Assembly (NCBI GenBank): GCA_029202525.1
Contig: CP119325.1
Coordinates: forward strand, 943,001-1,007,000
DNA from: Candidatus Pseudomonas phytovorans
Lineage (GTDB): Bacteria > Pseudomonadota > Gammaproteobacteria > Pseudomonadales > Pseudomonadaceae
Direction: 5' to 3'
Length of the DNA stretch: 64,000 nucleotides
Shown: in pieces, positions 1 through 9,054 of the stretch
Layout of the letters: each line of letters begins with the position of its first letter
Position numbering within the stretch: the stretch's first letter is position 1
Made by a program: the position numbers and the translations under genes
Notes under the pieces: generated by a model
What the model saw: the letters and a program-made list of their open reading frames with translations, nothing else
What the model was told of the DNA's origin: nothing
The model's database searches: none

Positions 1-831
1 CGCGATGGTGTGACCACGATTGAGATCAAGTCCGGCTACGGCCTGGACCTGGCCAACGAGCGCAAGATGCTGCGCGTGGCCCGCCGCCTGGCCGATGAGC
101 TGCCGCTGGCGGTGCGCGCCACCTGCCTGGCCGCCCACGCCTTGCCGCCGGAGTACGCCGGCCGTGCCGACGATTACATCGCGCACATCTGCGACGAGAT
201 GCTGCCGGCGCTGGCCGCCGAGGGCCTGGTGGACGCGGTGGATGCCTTCTGCGAGCACCTGGCGTTCTCCCCGGCGCAGGTCGAGCGCCTGTTCATCAAA
301 GCGCGCGAGCTGGGCCTGCCGGTCAAGCTGCACGCCGAGCAGCTGTCGTCGCTGCACGGCTCCAGCCTGGCGGCGCGTTACCAGGCGCTGTCGGCCGACC
401 ACCTTGAGTTCATGACCGAGGAGGATGCCATCGCCATGGCCAAGGCTGGCACGGTCGCGGTGCTGCTGCCCGGCGCGTTTTACTTCCTGCGCGAAACCCA
501 GTTACCGCCCATGGACGCATTGCGCCGTCACGGGGTGAAGATTGCCCTGGCCAGCGACCTCAACCCCGGCACTTCGCCAGGGCTGTCGCTGCGGCTGATG
601 CTGAACATGGGCTGCACCTGTTTCCGCATGACCCCGGAAGAAGCCTTGGCCGGCGTCACCGTGCATGCCGCCACGGCGCTAGGCCTGGGTGACAGCCACG
701 GCTCGCTGGAAGTGGGCAAGGTGGCCGACTTCGTCGCCTGGCACATCGAACGCCCCGCCGACCTGGCCTATTGGCTGGGCGGCGACCTGCCCAAGCGCGT
801 GGTGCGCAAGGGTAACGAGATTTCCAACTGA
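1..831 (+). CDS. hutI: Imidazolonepropionase, C-terminal part (5' truncated by window edge)
   Basis: Cytosolic Zn/Fe amidohydrolase of histidine degradation that opens imidazolone-5-propionate to N-formimino-glutamate. The reading frame is open from base 1, so the gene starts outside the window; about 276 of the usual ~400 residues are present. Visible family features are the KSGYGL segment near the start, the metal-site stretch KLHAEQLS, the SADHLEFM segment and the late catalytic aspartate in ASDLNPGTSP. hutG follows after 10 bases, giving a hutI-hutG operon end. The first in-frame ATG-like codons inside the window are internal and should not be taken as the start. The identification is firm. 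Confidence 0.95.
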   Translation, partial: RDGVTTIEIKSGYGLDLANERKMLRVARRLADELPLAVRATCLAAHALPPEYAGRADDYIAHICDEMLPALAAEGLVDAVDAFCEHLAFSPAQVERLFIKARELGLPVKLHAEQLSSLHGSSLAARYQALSADHLEFMTEEDAIAMAKAGTVAVLLPGAFYFLRETQLPPMDALRRHGVKIALASDLNPGTSPGLSLRLMLNMGCTCFRMTPEEALAGVTVHAATALGLGDSHGSLEVGKVADFVAWHIERPADLAYWLGGDLPKRVVRKGNEISN

Positions 832-841
832 GTGAGGCACG

Positions 842-1645
842 ATGGACAAGGTACTGAGTTTTCACCAAGGCCGCCTGCCGCTGCTGATCAGCATGCCGCA
901 TGCGGGCTTGCGCCTGAGCGACGCGGTGCGTGACGGCCTGGTCGCCCAGGCGCGCAGCTTGCCAGACACCGACTGGCACATCCCACAGTTGTACGACTTT
1001 GCCCGCGACATGGGGGCCAGCGTGGTGGCGGCGGAGTATTCGCGCTTTGTCATTGACCTGAACCGCCCGGATGACGACAAGCCGCTGTACGCCGGCGCGA
1101 CCACAGGCCTGTACCCGGCCACGCTGTTTGAGGGCGAGCCGCTGTTCAAGGAGGGGCTGGCGCCCTCCAGCGAAGAACGCAATCGCTATCTGGAGCAGAT
1201 CTGGCGCCCGTATCACGACACCCTTCGTCGCGAACTGGACCGGTTGCGCGAGCAGTTTGGCTATGCGCTGTTGTGGGATGCGCATTCCATCCGTTCGCAC
1301 ATCCCGCACCTGTTCGATGGCAAGTTGCCGGACTTCAACCTGGGTACTTTCAATGGCGCCAGCTGCGATCCGGCACTGGCCGACCGCTTGCTGGGCGTAT
1401 GTGCCGAAGCGCCAAGCTACAGCCATGTGCTCAATGGCCGTTTCAAAGGCGGGCACATCACCCGGCATTACGGTGATCCGGCGAACAACATCCATGCGGT
1501 GCAGTTGGAGCTGGCGCAGAGCACCTACATGGATGAAATGGAGCCTTTCACTTATCGTGAGCAGCTGGCGCAGCCGACCCAGTCGGTCTTGCGCCGCCTG
1601 CTGGAAACCACCGTGCAGTGGGGGCATGAGCACTACGGTCGCTAA
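842..1645 (+). CDS. hutG: N-formylglutamate deformylase
   Basis: Hydrolyses N-formylglutamate to glutamate and formate, the last step of the five-step histidine route used by pseudomonads. The protein has 267 residues, the normal length for the N-formylglutamate amidohydrolase family. Motifs seen are ISMPHAG near residue 17, DWHIPQLYDF near 47, EYSRFVIDLNRP near 66, and DAHSIRSHIPHLFDG around 142, which supplies likely metal and substrate ligands. The ATG is preceded by GAGG at a suitable distance, 10 bases after hutI, so the two are cotranscribed. It ends only three bases before the convergent giant gene, with no terminator between them. Confidence 0.95.
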   Translation: MDKVLSFHQGRLPLLISMPHAGLRLSDAVRDGLVAQARSLPDTDWHIPQLYDFARDMGASVVAAEYSRFVIDLNRPDDDKPLYAGATTGLYPATLFEGEPLFKEGLAPSSEERNRYLEQIWRPYHDTLRRELDRLREQFGYALLWDAHSIRSHIPHLFDGKLPDFNLGTFNGASCDPALADRLLGVCAEAPSYSHVLNGRFKGGHITRHYGDPANNIHAVQLELAQSTYMDEMEPFTYREQLAQPTQSVLRRLLETTVQWGHEHYGR

Positions 1646-1648
1646 CGG

Positions 1649-4600
1649 CTATTGGTGCTCGGCCCGAATGCGCATGGTCAGCTCGGCGATCAGGTTTGCC
1701 ACCTGCTGGTCACGCCCAGCCTCCAGCGCGCGGGTCGGCGCCTCCAGTTCGTCCAGGCTCGCCTCTGGCTGGTCGTACTGCAGGTTGTTCACCGCGCTCT
1801 GGAATTTCGTTTCGATCCGGTCAAAAGCCTCTGCGTAAGCTTCGCGCAGATAATCTGTCCAGAAGGGCGTAATGCCGGCGAACGTCAGAAAGTCTTCCCC
1901 CTCTTCTTGTTCCCAGATACGTAGCGCCGCATCTGTGGCGTCCATTGAGCTCACGTCGGCGCCGAACATCATTTCGTCAGCGGGGGTGAGCAAGTCCAGG
2001 CGTGTGGCCAGCAGGCGCCGGTAGGCCAGGCGCACCTCAGCGGCATCCTGGTGCAGTGACCTTGAACTGGCGATTTCATCGAGCCGCTCTTGGCGGAAGT
2101 GGCGGCGCAGCAAGCGATAGAGGCGTGACTCACGATCCGCTCCGGTCGTATCCAGAACGGCCTGGACGATCATGCACATCTGCTCGACCTGTTGGAACTG
2201 CAGCAGGATCCCGTCCGGGCAGGTCCCCTCGCGGATCGCCTCGGCGGCAATCGCATCGAACACCTCCCGCTCATCGGGCTGACTGGCCGTGATGGCCAGC
2301 ACACGCCAGACACGCTCGGTGATACCTGCCCGGGTTTCGGTATTGCGGTAGGGCACGGCAGTTGTCAGCTGGGTGATCAGTTGCAGCAGGTTGTCGGCGT
2401 CGCCGGCCTGGCGCAGTTGCTGCCACTGCGCGTTGCGCGGCGCTCGCAAGCTACCCGCATCCTCCAGCCAGGGGTCGGCATCCAGCGCGAGCATTGGTGC
2501 CCAGGGGGCGAAGCCATGGTGGTGGTAACTGCCGGTGCTGCCTGTACTGCCAAGGCTGCCAAGGCTGCCCAGCGAGCTGCCGAAGGCGCCGTCGGGCTCG
2601 ATACCGCCTGGCAAGGCGTTGAGGATGTCAAAAGGCAAATCCATGTCGAAGGTGTAGCTGCGGTCGTAGCGCTGCGAAAGATGGGCTGTTCGCATCGTTT
2701 CAGTGGTCAGCGGGTTATCGGTCAACAGGATTGCGACGCTGCCAAATGTGCTTTGCGGGTTGTCAAGAATCGGCTGGGGAAGTGCTGTCAGAAGGTTTTC
2801 CCGCAGGTCTAAGGTGTACCTGGGCATCAGATTGTCCAGCCAGTCAGGCCAGCTTTCCAGGCCTATATTGCGTAGCGCCAGGCGGTCCAGACGCGGAGCC
2901 ATGCCATTGAGGCTGCGCAACTCCGGGCTCAACCGGTTGCCAGAGATATCCACCTCCCTCAAGGCGGGCATCCGTGCGATCACGCGCATGGCCTGGTTGT
3001 CGATCACCAACCCCTGGTTGATCACACTCAAGCGGCTGAGCGCCGGCAGTTGGGTCAGTGCCTCGGGCAGTCGCGAAAGCGGCTGGACATGGCCGTCGAG
3101 GGTCAAATGGGTGATATGTGTGAAGCGTTCAAGCCACTGGTCAAGCTGCTCTGCCGTGGCTTGCATGCGGGTCAGCCTGACAATGTCGGCGCAGCGGATG
3201 AAGAACGCCGGCAGCGAAGGTGGGAAGTCTTCGAGCCTGAAGTCATCGAGGTTCCAGGGGCTCAGGGTGTCTTCACGGGCACGACGTTCCCAGAAATCGA
3301 GGGTCGACTGGGCGATCCTGGCTCGGGCGCTTGCCGCTTGATCGTCCGGCGCTGCCGACGAGGTAGAGGCCATGCTCCATTGCTCCAGATCGTCGCGCAA
3401 CGCTTGATATTGCTCGATGACAAGCGTGTGCCCGAAGCTGAAACCGAATCGGCGGCGCAGGCTTGTCTGGCTGCGGTGCATATCCAGCAACTGGGCAGGG
3501 CGCAGGGCATTGCCTTCCAATAGCACTTGGGTTTGCGTGTTCAGGCTTTCGGCGTTGTTCACCAACAGCGTCGGTACCCAGGTGAGGTTGTTGTGCCGCA
3601 GCGACAAGGTGCCGATCCGCTCCAGCGCCGCCTCGTCGAGCCATTGCGGCCACTGTTCCAGGGCCATCCGGTCCAGGCCCAGGTAGTCCAGGTACCAGTC
3701 CGGGAAGCTGAAGCGGGTGAGGGGGGCGAGACGGTTGCCGCTCAGGTCCAGGTAGCGCAGTTGCTCGCGCGCGGCAAAGCGTTCGAGGTCCAGCGGGTAC
3801 AGTGTCAGGTTCTGGTTGATCAGCCTCAGTTCATCGAGCTGGGGAAAACTGCTGACGATCAACGGCAGGCTGTTGGCGAACCCCGAGGCGCCAGCGTGGG
3901 TGTTGTAGTCACGGCCGATTTCGAGGGCCAACAGATTGGGGAAATGCCGGAACACGTTGCTCAATTGCGCTTCGAAATCTGTCCAGGCCAGCGCACCGTC
4001 GTTCGAGTGATCGAGGACGATGTTGTCCAGTTGCAAGCGGCTGACCCGTAAACCAATGAAGTCAGGCAATTGCCGGGGAAATTCGGCGATGAACATCCTG
4101 GAAAGCCGCAGCACGCCTGGCGACTCGTCAAGCTCGGGCACGGCACTGTGAATCCAGTGCTGCCACAGGGCCATTTCGATTTCTTGCCTGTTGGCGCGAC
4201 TGGCACCCAGGCCCGCGATCTGGCCGGGCCCGGAGAATGCCTCGTCCAGGCTCTGGCGCAGTGCCTGGTGCTCGGCACGTAGTTGCTCGATACGCGCCTG
4301 TATCTGCCCGGGCGACCGGCCAGCGGTTTCCAGGGCCACCAGGACGCGTTCCGATGATACGGCGAACTCGGGCGCCAAGGTCATCTCGTCAAGTTGCGAC
4401 AACAAGATGCTTCTGCTCGGCCGCTCTGCCAGTTTTCCATCACCGCTCAGGCGATAGCCCAGGCGCCCATCGGCCAGGCGCATCGGCGAACGAAACACCG
4501 CTGGCTGCATGTGCAACACGTTGCGCAGTTCAGCGCGTGAGAGCAAAGGGGCGTTCTGCACCCGTTCGTACAGGGCCGCCGCCGACTCGATACCCAGCGC

Positions 4601-7237
4601 CGACTTATGTGAGCCGGTCAAGGCTTCGAACACGGCGGCGTACAGGCTGTCGTGGGTGCGGATCTGCTCATCCGGGGTATCGGCCGACGGGGTTTGCAGG
4701 TAGCCGGCCCAGGCGCTGTTGATTGATAGCCGTCGACTCGACCCTACCGGCCCGATGCTGTCGGTTTGTGCCGGGGAAACCTGCCGTTGGTTTAACTCTA
4801 CCCTCAGGTCGTCGGGCCAGCCTGGCAGCCGTTCGAGCATGCGCAGGGCCAGGCGGTCGCTGTCCCAGTTACGCGCAGAGCGCAGATAGAGGCCTTCGTA
4901 AGCGCGCGCCAGGCGCACGTGTTGTTGATAAAGCCGAACTTCCTCAGCCAGGCGGTTAGGCACCTTGCCAGCAGTCAGCATGCGTTGTTCGGCGTACGAG
5001 GCACTGCGCGCCAGTTCCTCGCATAGCGTGGCGGGCAGTTTCGGGTAGACCCTGCGTAGCAGCGCTGCTCGAGGGGTAAGGGGGTTGATGATTGCCTGGG
5101 TGCGGCGGCTGAATTCCGCGCTGCGTGCCATGACCGATGCTTCGGGGAGTACCTGCTGTATGTGCTGATCAAGGGCAAAGCGCTCCATCGTGTCTTCCAG
5201 CAGCGCTGGTAGCCGCTGGCTGTGAGACAGAACATTGCGCAGCATGTGCTCGTCGGTGCCGCTGACACGCAGTATCTGCGCGGTGGCAGCTTCACTGAAA
5301 CTGGCCTGCAGGTGCCCAAGCCTGCGGAACAGGCGCATGCCGGCCCAGCTTCGCGGTTGCTCTGTGGGCAGCAGCCACGCCCCTGCACCGTTGTGCAGCG
5401 CCGGCGGTTGATAGCCGGTGGCACGGGCAGGGTGTTCGAGGTGATATCCATTGCCGGTTTGCCTGACCGAGAAAACCCGGTTCTCGATGGGCAGCCAGGT
5501 CTTGCCATCGTGGTGAAACAAACCGAATTCGTCGGGCTTGAGCCCTGCTGTCAGCACCTTGTCATGGGCGAAAGGGGCCAGGTCGGGCCTCCACAGTCGC
5601 CGCTCGCCGCCGGGCAGCGCGACAGGCTCAAGTGCTTCGATGAATGAGGGGGTTTCCACGGGTATCCGTTCTACCACGGGGCGGCCTTGTGCCATGGCTG
5701 TCGCTGTCAGCGCAGCCATGATCGCGACGTTGTCGATCACATCCATCAGGTAGTCGAACGCTTGCTGCCGGTCTCGGTCCAGCCAGCTTTCGATACCCTC
5801 GAAGGCTTCATTGAGCAATTGCGCTGCAGTTACGCCGAGCATCACGGCCCCAAGCGGCGGTATGAACAGCGCAGTCACGTTCAGGCTGAGGAGGGCCATG
5901 GACTCGAAGTAGCCGAACAGGCGCTGCCTGGCCTTGCCGTCCTGCGTTGCCGTCGGTACGGCATGGAACAGGCCGTCATCCCTCAGGCGTTGTTGCCGCT
6001 GCGTGACCCGCTCATCCAGAAATGCCTGGGTGAACGGATGCACGTGGAGCCTGACCTGGGCATCGGGGTCGGGCAAACGCTCTTTATATTGGCCACTGGC
6101 GTTCCAGGTATAAGGCTCAAGAGTGTCGGTGAGCCTGTCGAGGAACGTGCTTTTGTGGCGGTCGGGTAGCAGTTGCAGGCCCTCTGGGCGCCGGAACGCT
6201 GGCAAGTGCTGGAGCAGGAATGCTTCGGCATGGGCCCTGGAGGCGTGCTGGGTCAGTGGCTCGGGCATGCCGGGTAGGTAGAGCACCAGCCAGCCGTCAT
6301 AGGGGTATACAGGGCCAGGCGGGAATCGCCCTGCCCCCGTTGGGACACGCGCATCGATACCTACTGTCAGGGCGCCGGTGAGTGCGACGTGCAACAGTTC
6401 GATGCCGCCACACAGCACCGGATGGCCGTCATGTTCGACTTTTTTTTCGCTATCGAGCTTAAGTAACGTTTCATGGATCGCTTTGTCGATTCTGCCAAGC
6501 AGAAAGGCGTGGTGAACGTGCAAATGGAATGTGGAGCGCTCGGCGGCTGCGAACACTGCGCGAAAGGCCCCGGCGTCAGGCTGGGAAGCCGGGGGATCGA
6601 TAGCATCGAGCAGTGCCTGGTACTTGCCGCCGATATCCAGTTCGCGTGCCAGCGCTGCAAATTCCTCGGCGGCGATGGGCAGCTTTCGTGCTTTGGATGC
6701 CAGGCTGACGTCATTGCTGTCGAGGATGTATGACGCACTGTTGCCGGCGCTCAAGCCTCCAGGCAGTGCTTCGAAGGCCTCGAAGTTTTGCAGTGCGCTG
6801 TGCAGAAGGGGTTGGGTAGCGAGGGTCAGGGCGCGGGACGAGGTCACAAAGGGGTCGCTGCCGGGGCTGGAGAGCCCCTCTTTGAAAGCGGCAGCCATGC
6901 TCAAATTCATCAGGTAGGTCTTCGAGACATCGACCTGCTCGTTGAAGCGCTTGCTGATTGCTTTCGACAGCAGGTCAGTGGCGAACTGCTGCAGTTGCGG
7001 CACCGTTGCCAGCAATGCGTCAAGCCTGGGCTGTGCCTGCAGGTGTTGGCCATAGGTTTGCACCAGCGCCTGTGCTACCCCAGGGTTTTCCTGGCATGCG
7101 CGGTCGAATCGGGGATCGCGCTGGCTTGCCGCCCTGCGCATGAGCTGGCGCTGCTCCGGGTGGGCATTGGCCACCCAATCGGGTAGCTTGCTGGCGACAA
7201 GATCGCGGTGCGCCTCAGGTTTGGTTGCGTCGATCAT
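1649..7237 (-). CDS. Giant LRR protein with C-terminal NEL-type E3 ubiquitin-ligase domain and toxin-like N-terminus
   Basis: A 1862-residue protein when started at ATG 7237 (MIDATKPEAH). A longer frame reaches 7354, but it adds a cysteine-rich, atypical leader and would run towards pip. Layout: N-terminal module with the signature DIGGKY (~residue 200) and LVLYLPG (~317), resembling the 'dermonecrotic toxin'/DUF6543 proteins of pseudomonads; hydrophobic helices at ~440-475 and ~505-525; a second module at ~560-625 (GLFHHDGKTW, GAGAWLLP); a long helical middle; leucine-rich repeats at ~1115-1240 and ~1390-1490 (LRYLDLSGNRL, LREVDISGNRL); a Gly/Ser/Leu linker (~1550-1570); then a domain like the IpaH/SspH NEL ligase with the CxD motif as TCPDG, Cys1673. 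Ubiquitin ligase activity is inferred from the family. No signal peptide and no neighbouring secretion gene is seen, so the export route is unknown. Confidence 0.85.
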   Translation of the reverse strand: MIDATKPEAHRDLVASKLPDWVANAHPEQRQLMRRAASQRDPRFDRACQENPGVAQALVQTYGQHLQAQPRLDALLATVPQLQQFATDLLSKAISKRFNEQVDVSKTYLMNLSMAAAFKEGLSSPGSDPFVTSSRALTLATQPLLHSALQNFEAFEALPGGLSAGNSASYILDSNDVSLASKARKLPIAAEEFAALARELDIGGKYQALLDAIDPPASQPDAGAFRAVFAAAERSTFHLHVHHAFLLGRIDKAIHETLLKLDSEKKVEHDGHPVLCGGIELLHVALTGALTVGIDARVPTGAGRFPPGPVYPYDGWLVLYLPGMPEPLTQHASRAHAEAFLLQHLPAFRRPEGLQLLPDRHKSTFLDRLTDTLEPYTWNASGQYKERLPDPDAQVRLHVHPFTQAFLDERVTQRQQRLRDDGLFHAVPTATQDGKARQRLFGYFESMALLSLNVTALFIPPLGAVMLGVTAAQLLNEAFEGIESWLDRDRQQAFDYLMDVIDNVAIMAALTATAMAQGRPVVERIPVETPSFIEALEPVALPGGERRLWRPDLAPFAHDKVLTAGLKPDEFGLFHHDGKTWLPIENRVFSVRQTGNGYHLEHPARATGYQPPALHNGAGAWLLPTEQPRSWAGMRLFRRLGHLQASFSEAATAQILRVSGTDEHMLRNVLSHSQRLPALLEDTMERFALDQHIQQVLPEASVMARSAEFSRRTQAIINPLTPRAALLRRVYPKLPATLCEELARSASYAEQRMLTAGKVPNRLAEEVRLYQQHVRLARAYEGLYLRSARNWDSDRLALRMLERLPGWPDDLRVELNQRQVSPAQTDSIGPVGSSRRLSINSAWAGYLQTPSADTPDEQIRTHDSLYAAVFEALTGSHKSALGIESAAALYERVQNAPLLSRAELRNVLHMQPAVFRSPMRLADGRLGYRLSGDGKLAERPSRSILLSQLDEMTLAPEFAVSSERVLVALETAGRSPGQIQARIEQLRAEHQALRQSLDEAFSGPGQIAGLGASRANRQEIEMALWQHWIHSAVPELDESPGVLRLSRMFIAEFPRQLPDFIGLRVSRLQLDNIVLDHSNDGALAWTDFEAQLSNVFRHFPNLLALEIGRDYNTHAGASGFANSLPLIVSSFPQLDELRLINQNLTLYPLDLERFAAREQLRYLDLSGNRLAPLTRFSFPDWYLDYLGLDRMALEQWPQWLDEAALERIGTLSLRHNNLTWVPTLLVNNAESLNTQTQVLLEGNALRPAQLLDMHRSQTSLRRRFGFSFGHTLVIEQYQALRDDLEQWSMASTSSAAPDDQAASARARIAQSTLDFWERRAREDTLSPWNLDDFRLEDFPPSLPAFFIRCADIVRLTRMQATAEQLDQWLERFTHITHLTLDGHVQPLSRLPEALTQLPALSRLSVINQGLVIDNQAMRVIARMPALREVDISGNRLSPELRSLNGMAPRLDRLALRNIGLESWPDWLDNLMPRYTLDLRENLLTALPQPILDNPQSTFGSVAILLTDNPLTTETMRTAHLSQRYDRSYTFDMDLPFDILNALPGGIEPDGAFGSSLGSLGSLGSTGSTGSYHHHGFAPWAPMLALDADPWLEDAGSLRAPRNAQWQQLRQAGDADNLLQLITQLTTAVPYRNTETRAGITERVWRVLAITASQPDEREVFDAIAAEAIREGTCPDGILLQFQQVEQMCMIVQAVLDTTGADRESRLYRLLRRHFRQERLDEIASSRSLHQDAAEVRLAYRRLLATRLDLLTPADEMMFGADVSSMDATDAALRIWEQEEGEDFLTFAGITPFWTDYLREAYAEAFDRIETKFQSAVNNLQYDQPEASLDELEAPTRALEAGRDQQVANLIAELTMRIRAEHQ

Positions 7238-7385
7238 GGGAAGTCTCGCTTTGACTGGACCTCCCCATGCTATTGAGCCAAGTCTGCGGCCTGCACATAA
7301 GATGATCTCGCTCAGACACATGCTCAAAGCGCAATTCAGGTTTATGATGCCCAACGGCAGTCAATATCCTCACACGGAGTGCGCA

Positions 7386-8357
7386 ATGCAGACCCTCTAC
7401 CCGCAGATCAAACCCTACGCCCGGCACGATCTGGCCGTGGAAGCGCCGCATGTGCTGTATGTCGACGAAAGTGGCTCGCCAGAGGGGCTGCCCGTGGTGT
7501 TCATCCACGGTGGCCCGGGCGCCGGTTGCGACGCGCAGAGCCGTTGCTACTTTGACCCCAACCTGTACCGCATCATCACCTTCGACCAGCGCGGCTGTGG
7601 CCGCTCCACGCCCCACGCGAGCCTGGAGAACAACACCACCTGGCACCTGGTCGAGGACCTGGAGCGCATTCGCGAGCATCTGGGCATCGACAAATGGGTG
7701 CTGTTCGGCGGCTCGTGGGGCTCGACCCTGGCCCTTGCCTACGCCCAGACGCACCCCGAGCGCGTGCACGGCCTGATCCTGCGCGGCATCTTCCTGTGCC
7801 GGCCGCAGGAGATCGAGTGGTTCTACCAGGAGGGTGCCAGCCGCCTGTTCCCCGACTACTGGCAAGACTATATCGCGCCGATTCCCCCGGAAGAGCGCGG
7901 CGACCTGGTCAGCGCCTTCCACAAACGCTTGACCGGCAACGACCAGATCGCCCAGATGCATGCGGCCAAAGCCTGGTCCACCTGGGAGGGCCGTACCGCT
8001 ACCCTGCGCCCCAACCCGCTGGTGGTCGACCGCTTCTCCGAGCCGCAGCGGGCGCTGTCGATTGCTCGGATCGAATGCCACTACTTCATGAACAACGCCT
8101 TCCTCGAGCCTGACCAGCTGATTCGTGACCTGCCGAAAATCGCCCACCTGCCGGCGGTGATCGTGCATGGCCGCTACGACGTGATCTGCCCACTGGACAA
8201 CGCCTGGGCTCTGCACCAGGCCTGGCCGAACAGCGAGCTCAAGGTGATCCGTGACGCCGGCCACGCGGCGTCCGAGCCTGGCATCACCGATGCCCTGGTG
8301 CGTGCCGCCGACCAGATGGCCCGGCGCCTGCTCGACCTGCCGTTGGAAGAAGCGTGA
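7386..8357 (+). CDS. pip: Proline iminopeptidase
   Basis: Cytosolic alpha/beta-hydrolase (peptidase S33) that removes N-terminal proline from peptides. The protein has 323 residues, the usual family length. It shows HGGPGAG (oxyanion loop, residues ~39-45), the nucleophile elbow GGSWGSTLA, the acid in HGRYDVICP and the catalytic histidine in DAGHAAS. The start is the ATG at 7386 (MQTLYPQIKPY), with an upstream GGAG; the frame stays open further upstream but without family similarity and overlapping the divergent giant gene. Its stop overlaps the GTG start of dtd by four bases, so the two are translationally coupled. Confidence 0.93.
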   Translation: MQTLYPQIKPYARHDLAVEAPHVLYVDESGSPEGLPVVFIHGGPGAGCDAQSRCYFDPNLYRIITFDQRGCGRSTPHASLENNTTWHLVEDLERIREHLGIDKWVLFGGSWGSTLALAYAQTHPERVHGLILRGIFLCRPQEIEWFYQEGASRLFPDYWQDYIAPIPPEERGDLVSAFHKRLTGNDQIAQMHAAKAWSTWEGRTATLRPNPLVVDRFSEPQRALSIARIECHYFMNNAFLEPDQLIRDLPKIAHLPAVIVHGRYDVICPLDNAWALHQAWPNSELKVIRDAGHAASEPGITDALVRAADQMARRLLDLPLEEA

Positions 8358-8791
8358 AAGGCCTGCTGCAACGCGTGCGCGGCGCAAAGGTCGAGGTGGC
8401 CGGCGAGGTGGTCGGCGCCATTGACCACGGTTTGCTGGTGTTGGTGGCGGTTGAGCCTGAAGATTCCCGCGAACAGGCCGATAAGCTGTTGCACAAGCTG
8501 CTGAACTACCGTGTGTTCAGCGACGAACAGGGCAAAATGAACCTGTCGCTGAAGGATGTGGGAGGTGGATTGTTGCTGGTGTCGCAGTTCACCTTGGCGG
8601 CAGACACCCGCAACGGCATGCGCCCGAGTTTTTCGACGGCAGCACCGCCGGCCCTCGGCGCCGAATTATTCGACTATCTTTTTCAGCAAGCGAAGGGCCA
8701 GCACGGCAACGTGGCAAGTGGCCGATTCGGTGCAGACATGCAGGTGCATCTGATCAATGATGGCCCCGTAACATTTATGTTACAAATATGA
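8354..8791 (+). CDS. dtd: D-aminoacyl-tRNA deacylase (D-Tyr-tRNA deacylase)
   Basis: Removes D-amino acids mischarged on tRNA, a proofreading activity. The 145-residue length matches bacterial DTD. Seen motifs are the N-terminal KGLLQRVRGAKVEV, the active-site SQFTLAAD (family SQFTL) and the C-terminal GPVTFMLQI (family NxGPVT). It begins with GTG in a GTGA overlap with the pip stop codon, a sign of translational coupling. A hairpin with flanking A and T runs follows within five bases of the stop. Confidence 0.95.
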   Translation: MKGLLQRVRGAKVEVAGEVVGAIDHGLLVLVAVEPEDSREQADKLLHKLLNYRVFSDEQGKMNLSLKDVGGGLLLVSQFTLAADTRNGMRPSFSTAAPPALGAELFDYLFQQAKGQHGNVASGRFGADMQVHLINDGPVTFMLQI

Positions 8792-8795
8792 GGTC

Positions 8796-8835
8796 AAAAA
8801 ACCCTTTGTTTATATGAAAACAAGGGGTTTTGTAC
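8796..8835. terminator. Rho-independent terminator after dtd
   Basis: An imperfect inverted repeat, AAAAACCCTTTGTTT paired with AAAACAAGGGGTTTT around a short TATATG loop, sits directly behind the dtd stop. The plus-strand arm ends in TTTT and the minus-strand arm in a T run, so it could act in both directions. It separates pip-dtd from opgGH. Confidence 0.75.
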
Positions 8836-9054
8836 GATAAATAGTTGTTCCAGCCTGATGCGTTGTCACGCGACCTGCTGGATAATCGCGCGCTGCATGG
8901 ACCTGCGTTCGCAGGTTCGTTTCACTCTGACTCGAGCATTGTCTGGATCCGTTTGGGGAATCATTACGCCCTCACGGGGTCCGAACAGTGCTCGCCAACC
9001 CGGCATTTGTCGCTGGCCGTTGGTTTCATGATCTGTTTTCGGCGAGGGTTGCTC
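8836..9054 (+). promoter_or_regulatory. Leader region of opgGH, with a small hairpin
   Basis: A 219-base non-coding stretch between the dtd terminator and the GTG of opgG. It must hold the opgGH promoter, because a terminator closes the upstream unit. A short perfect inverted repeat ACCTGCG-TT-CGCAGGT lies at 8901-8916. I could not fix a convincing -35/-10 pair; TTGTCA and GATAAT occur near 8860-8885 but only 12 bases apart. The frame of opgG is open through part of this region, but without family similarity. Confidence 0.4.

Noticed and set aside
7238..7354. 39-residue N-terminal extension of the LRR-NEL protein
   Set aside because: The extension is atypical in composition and lacks a good ribosome site; MIDATKPEAH fits the soluble start of the family better.
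8860..8886. TTGTCA ... GATAAT as a sigma-70 promoter of opgG
   Set aside because: The spacing is 12 bases, too short for the usual 16-18.
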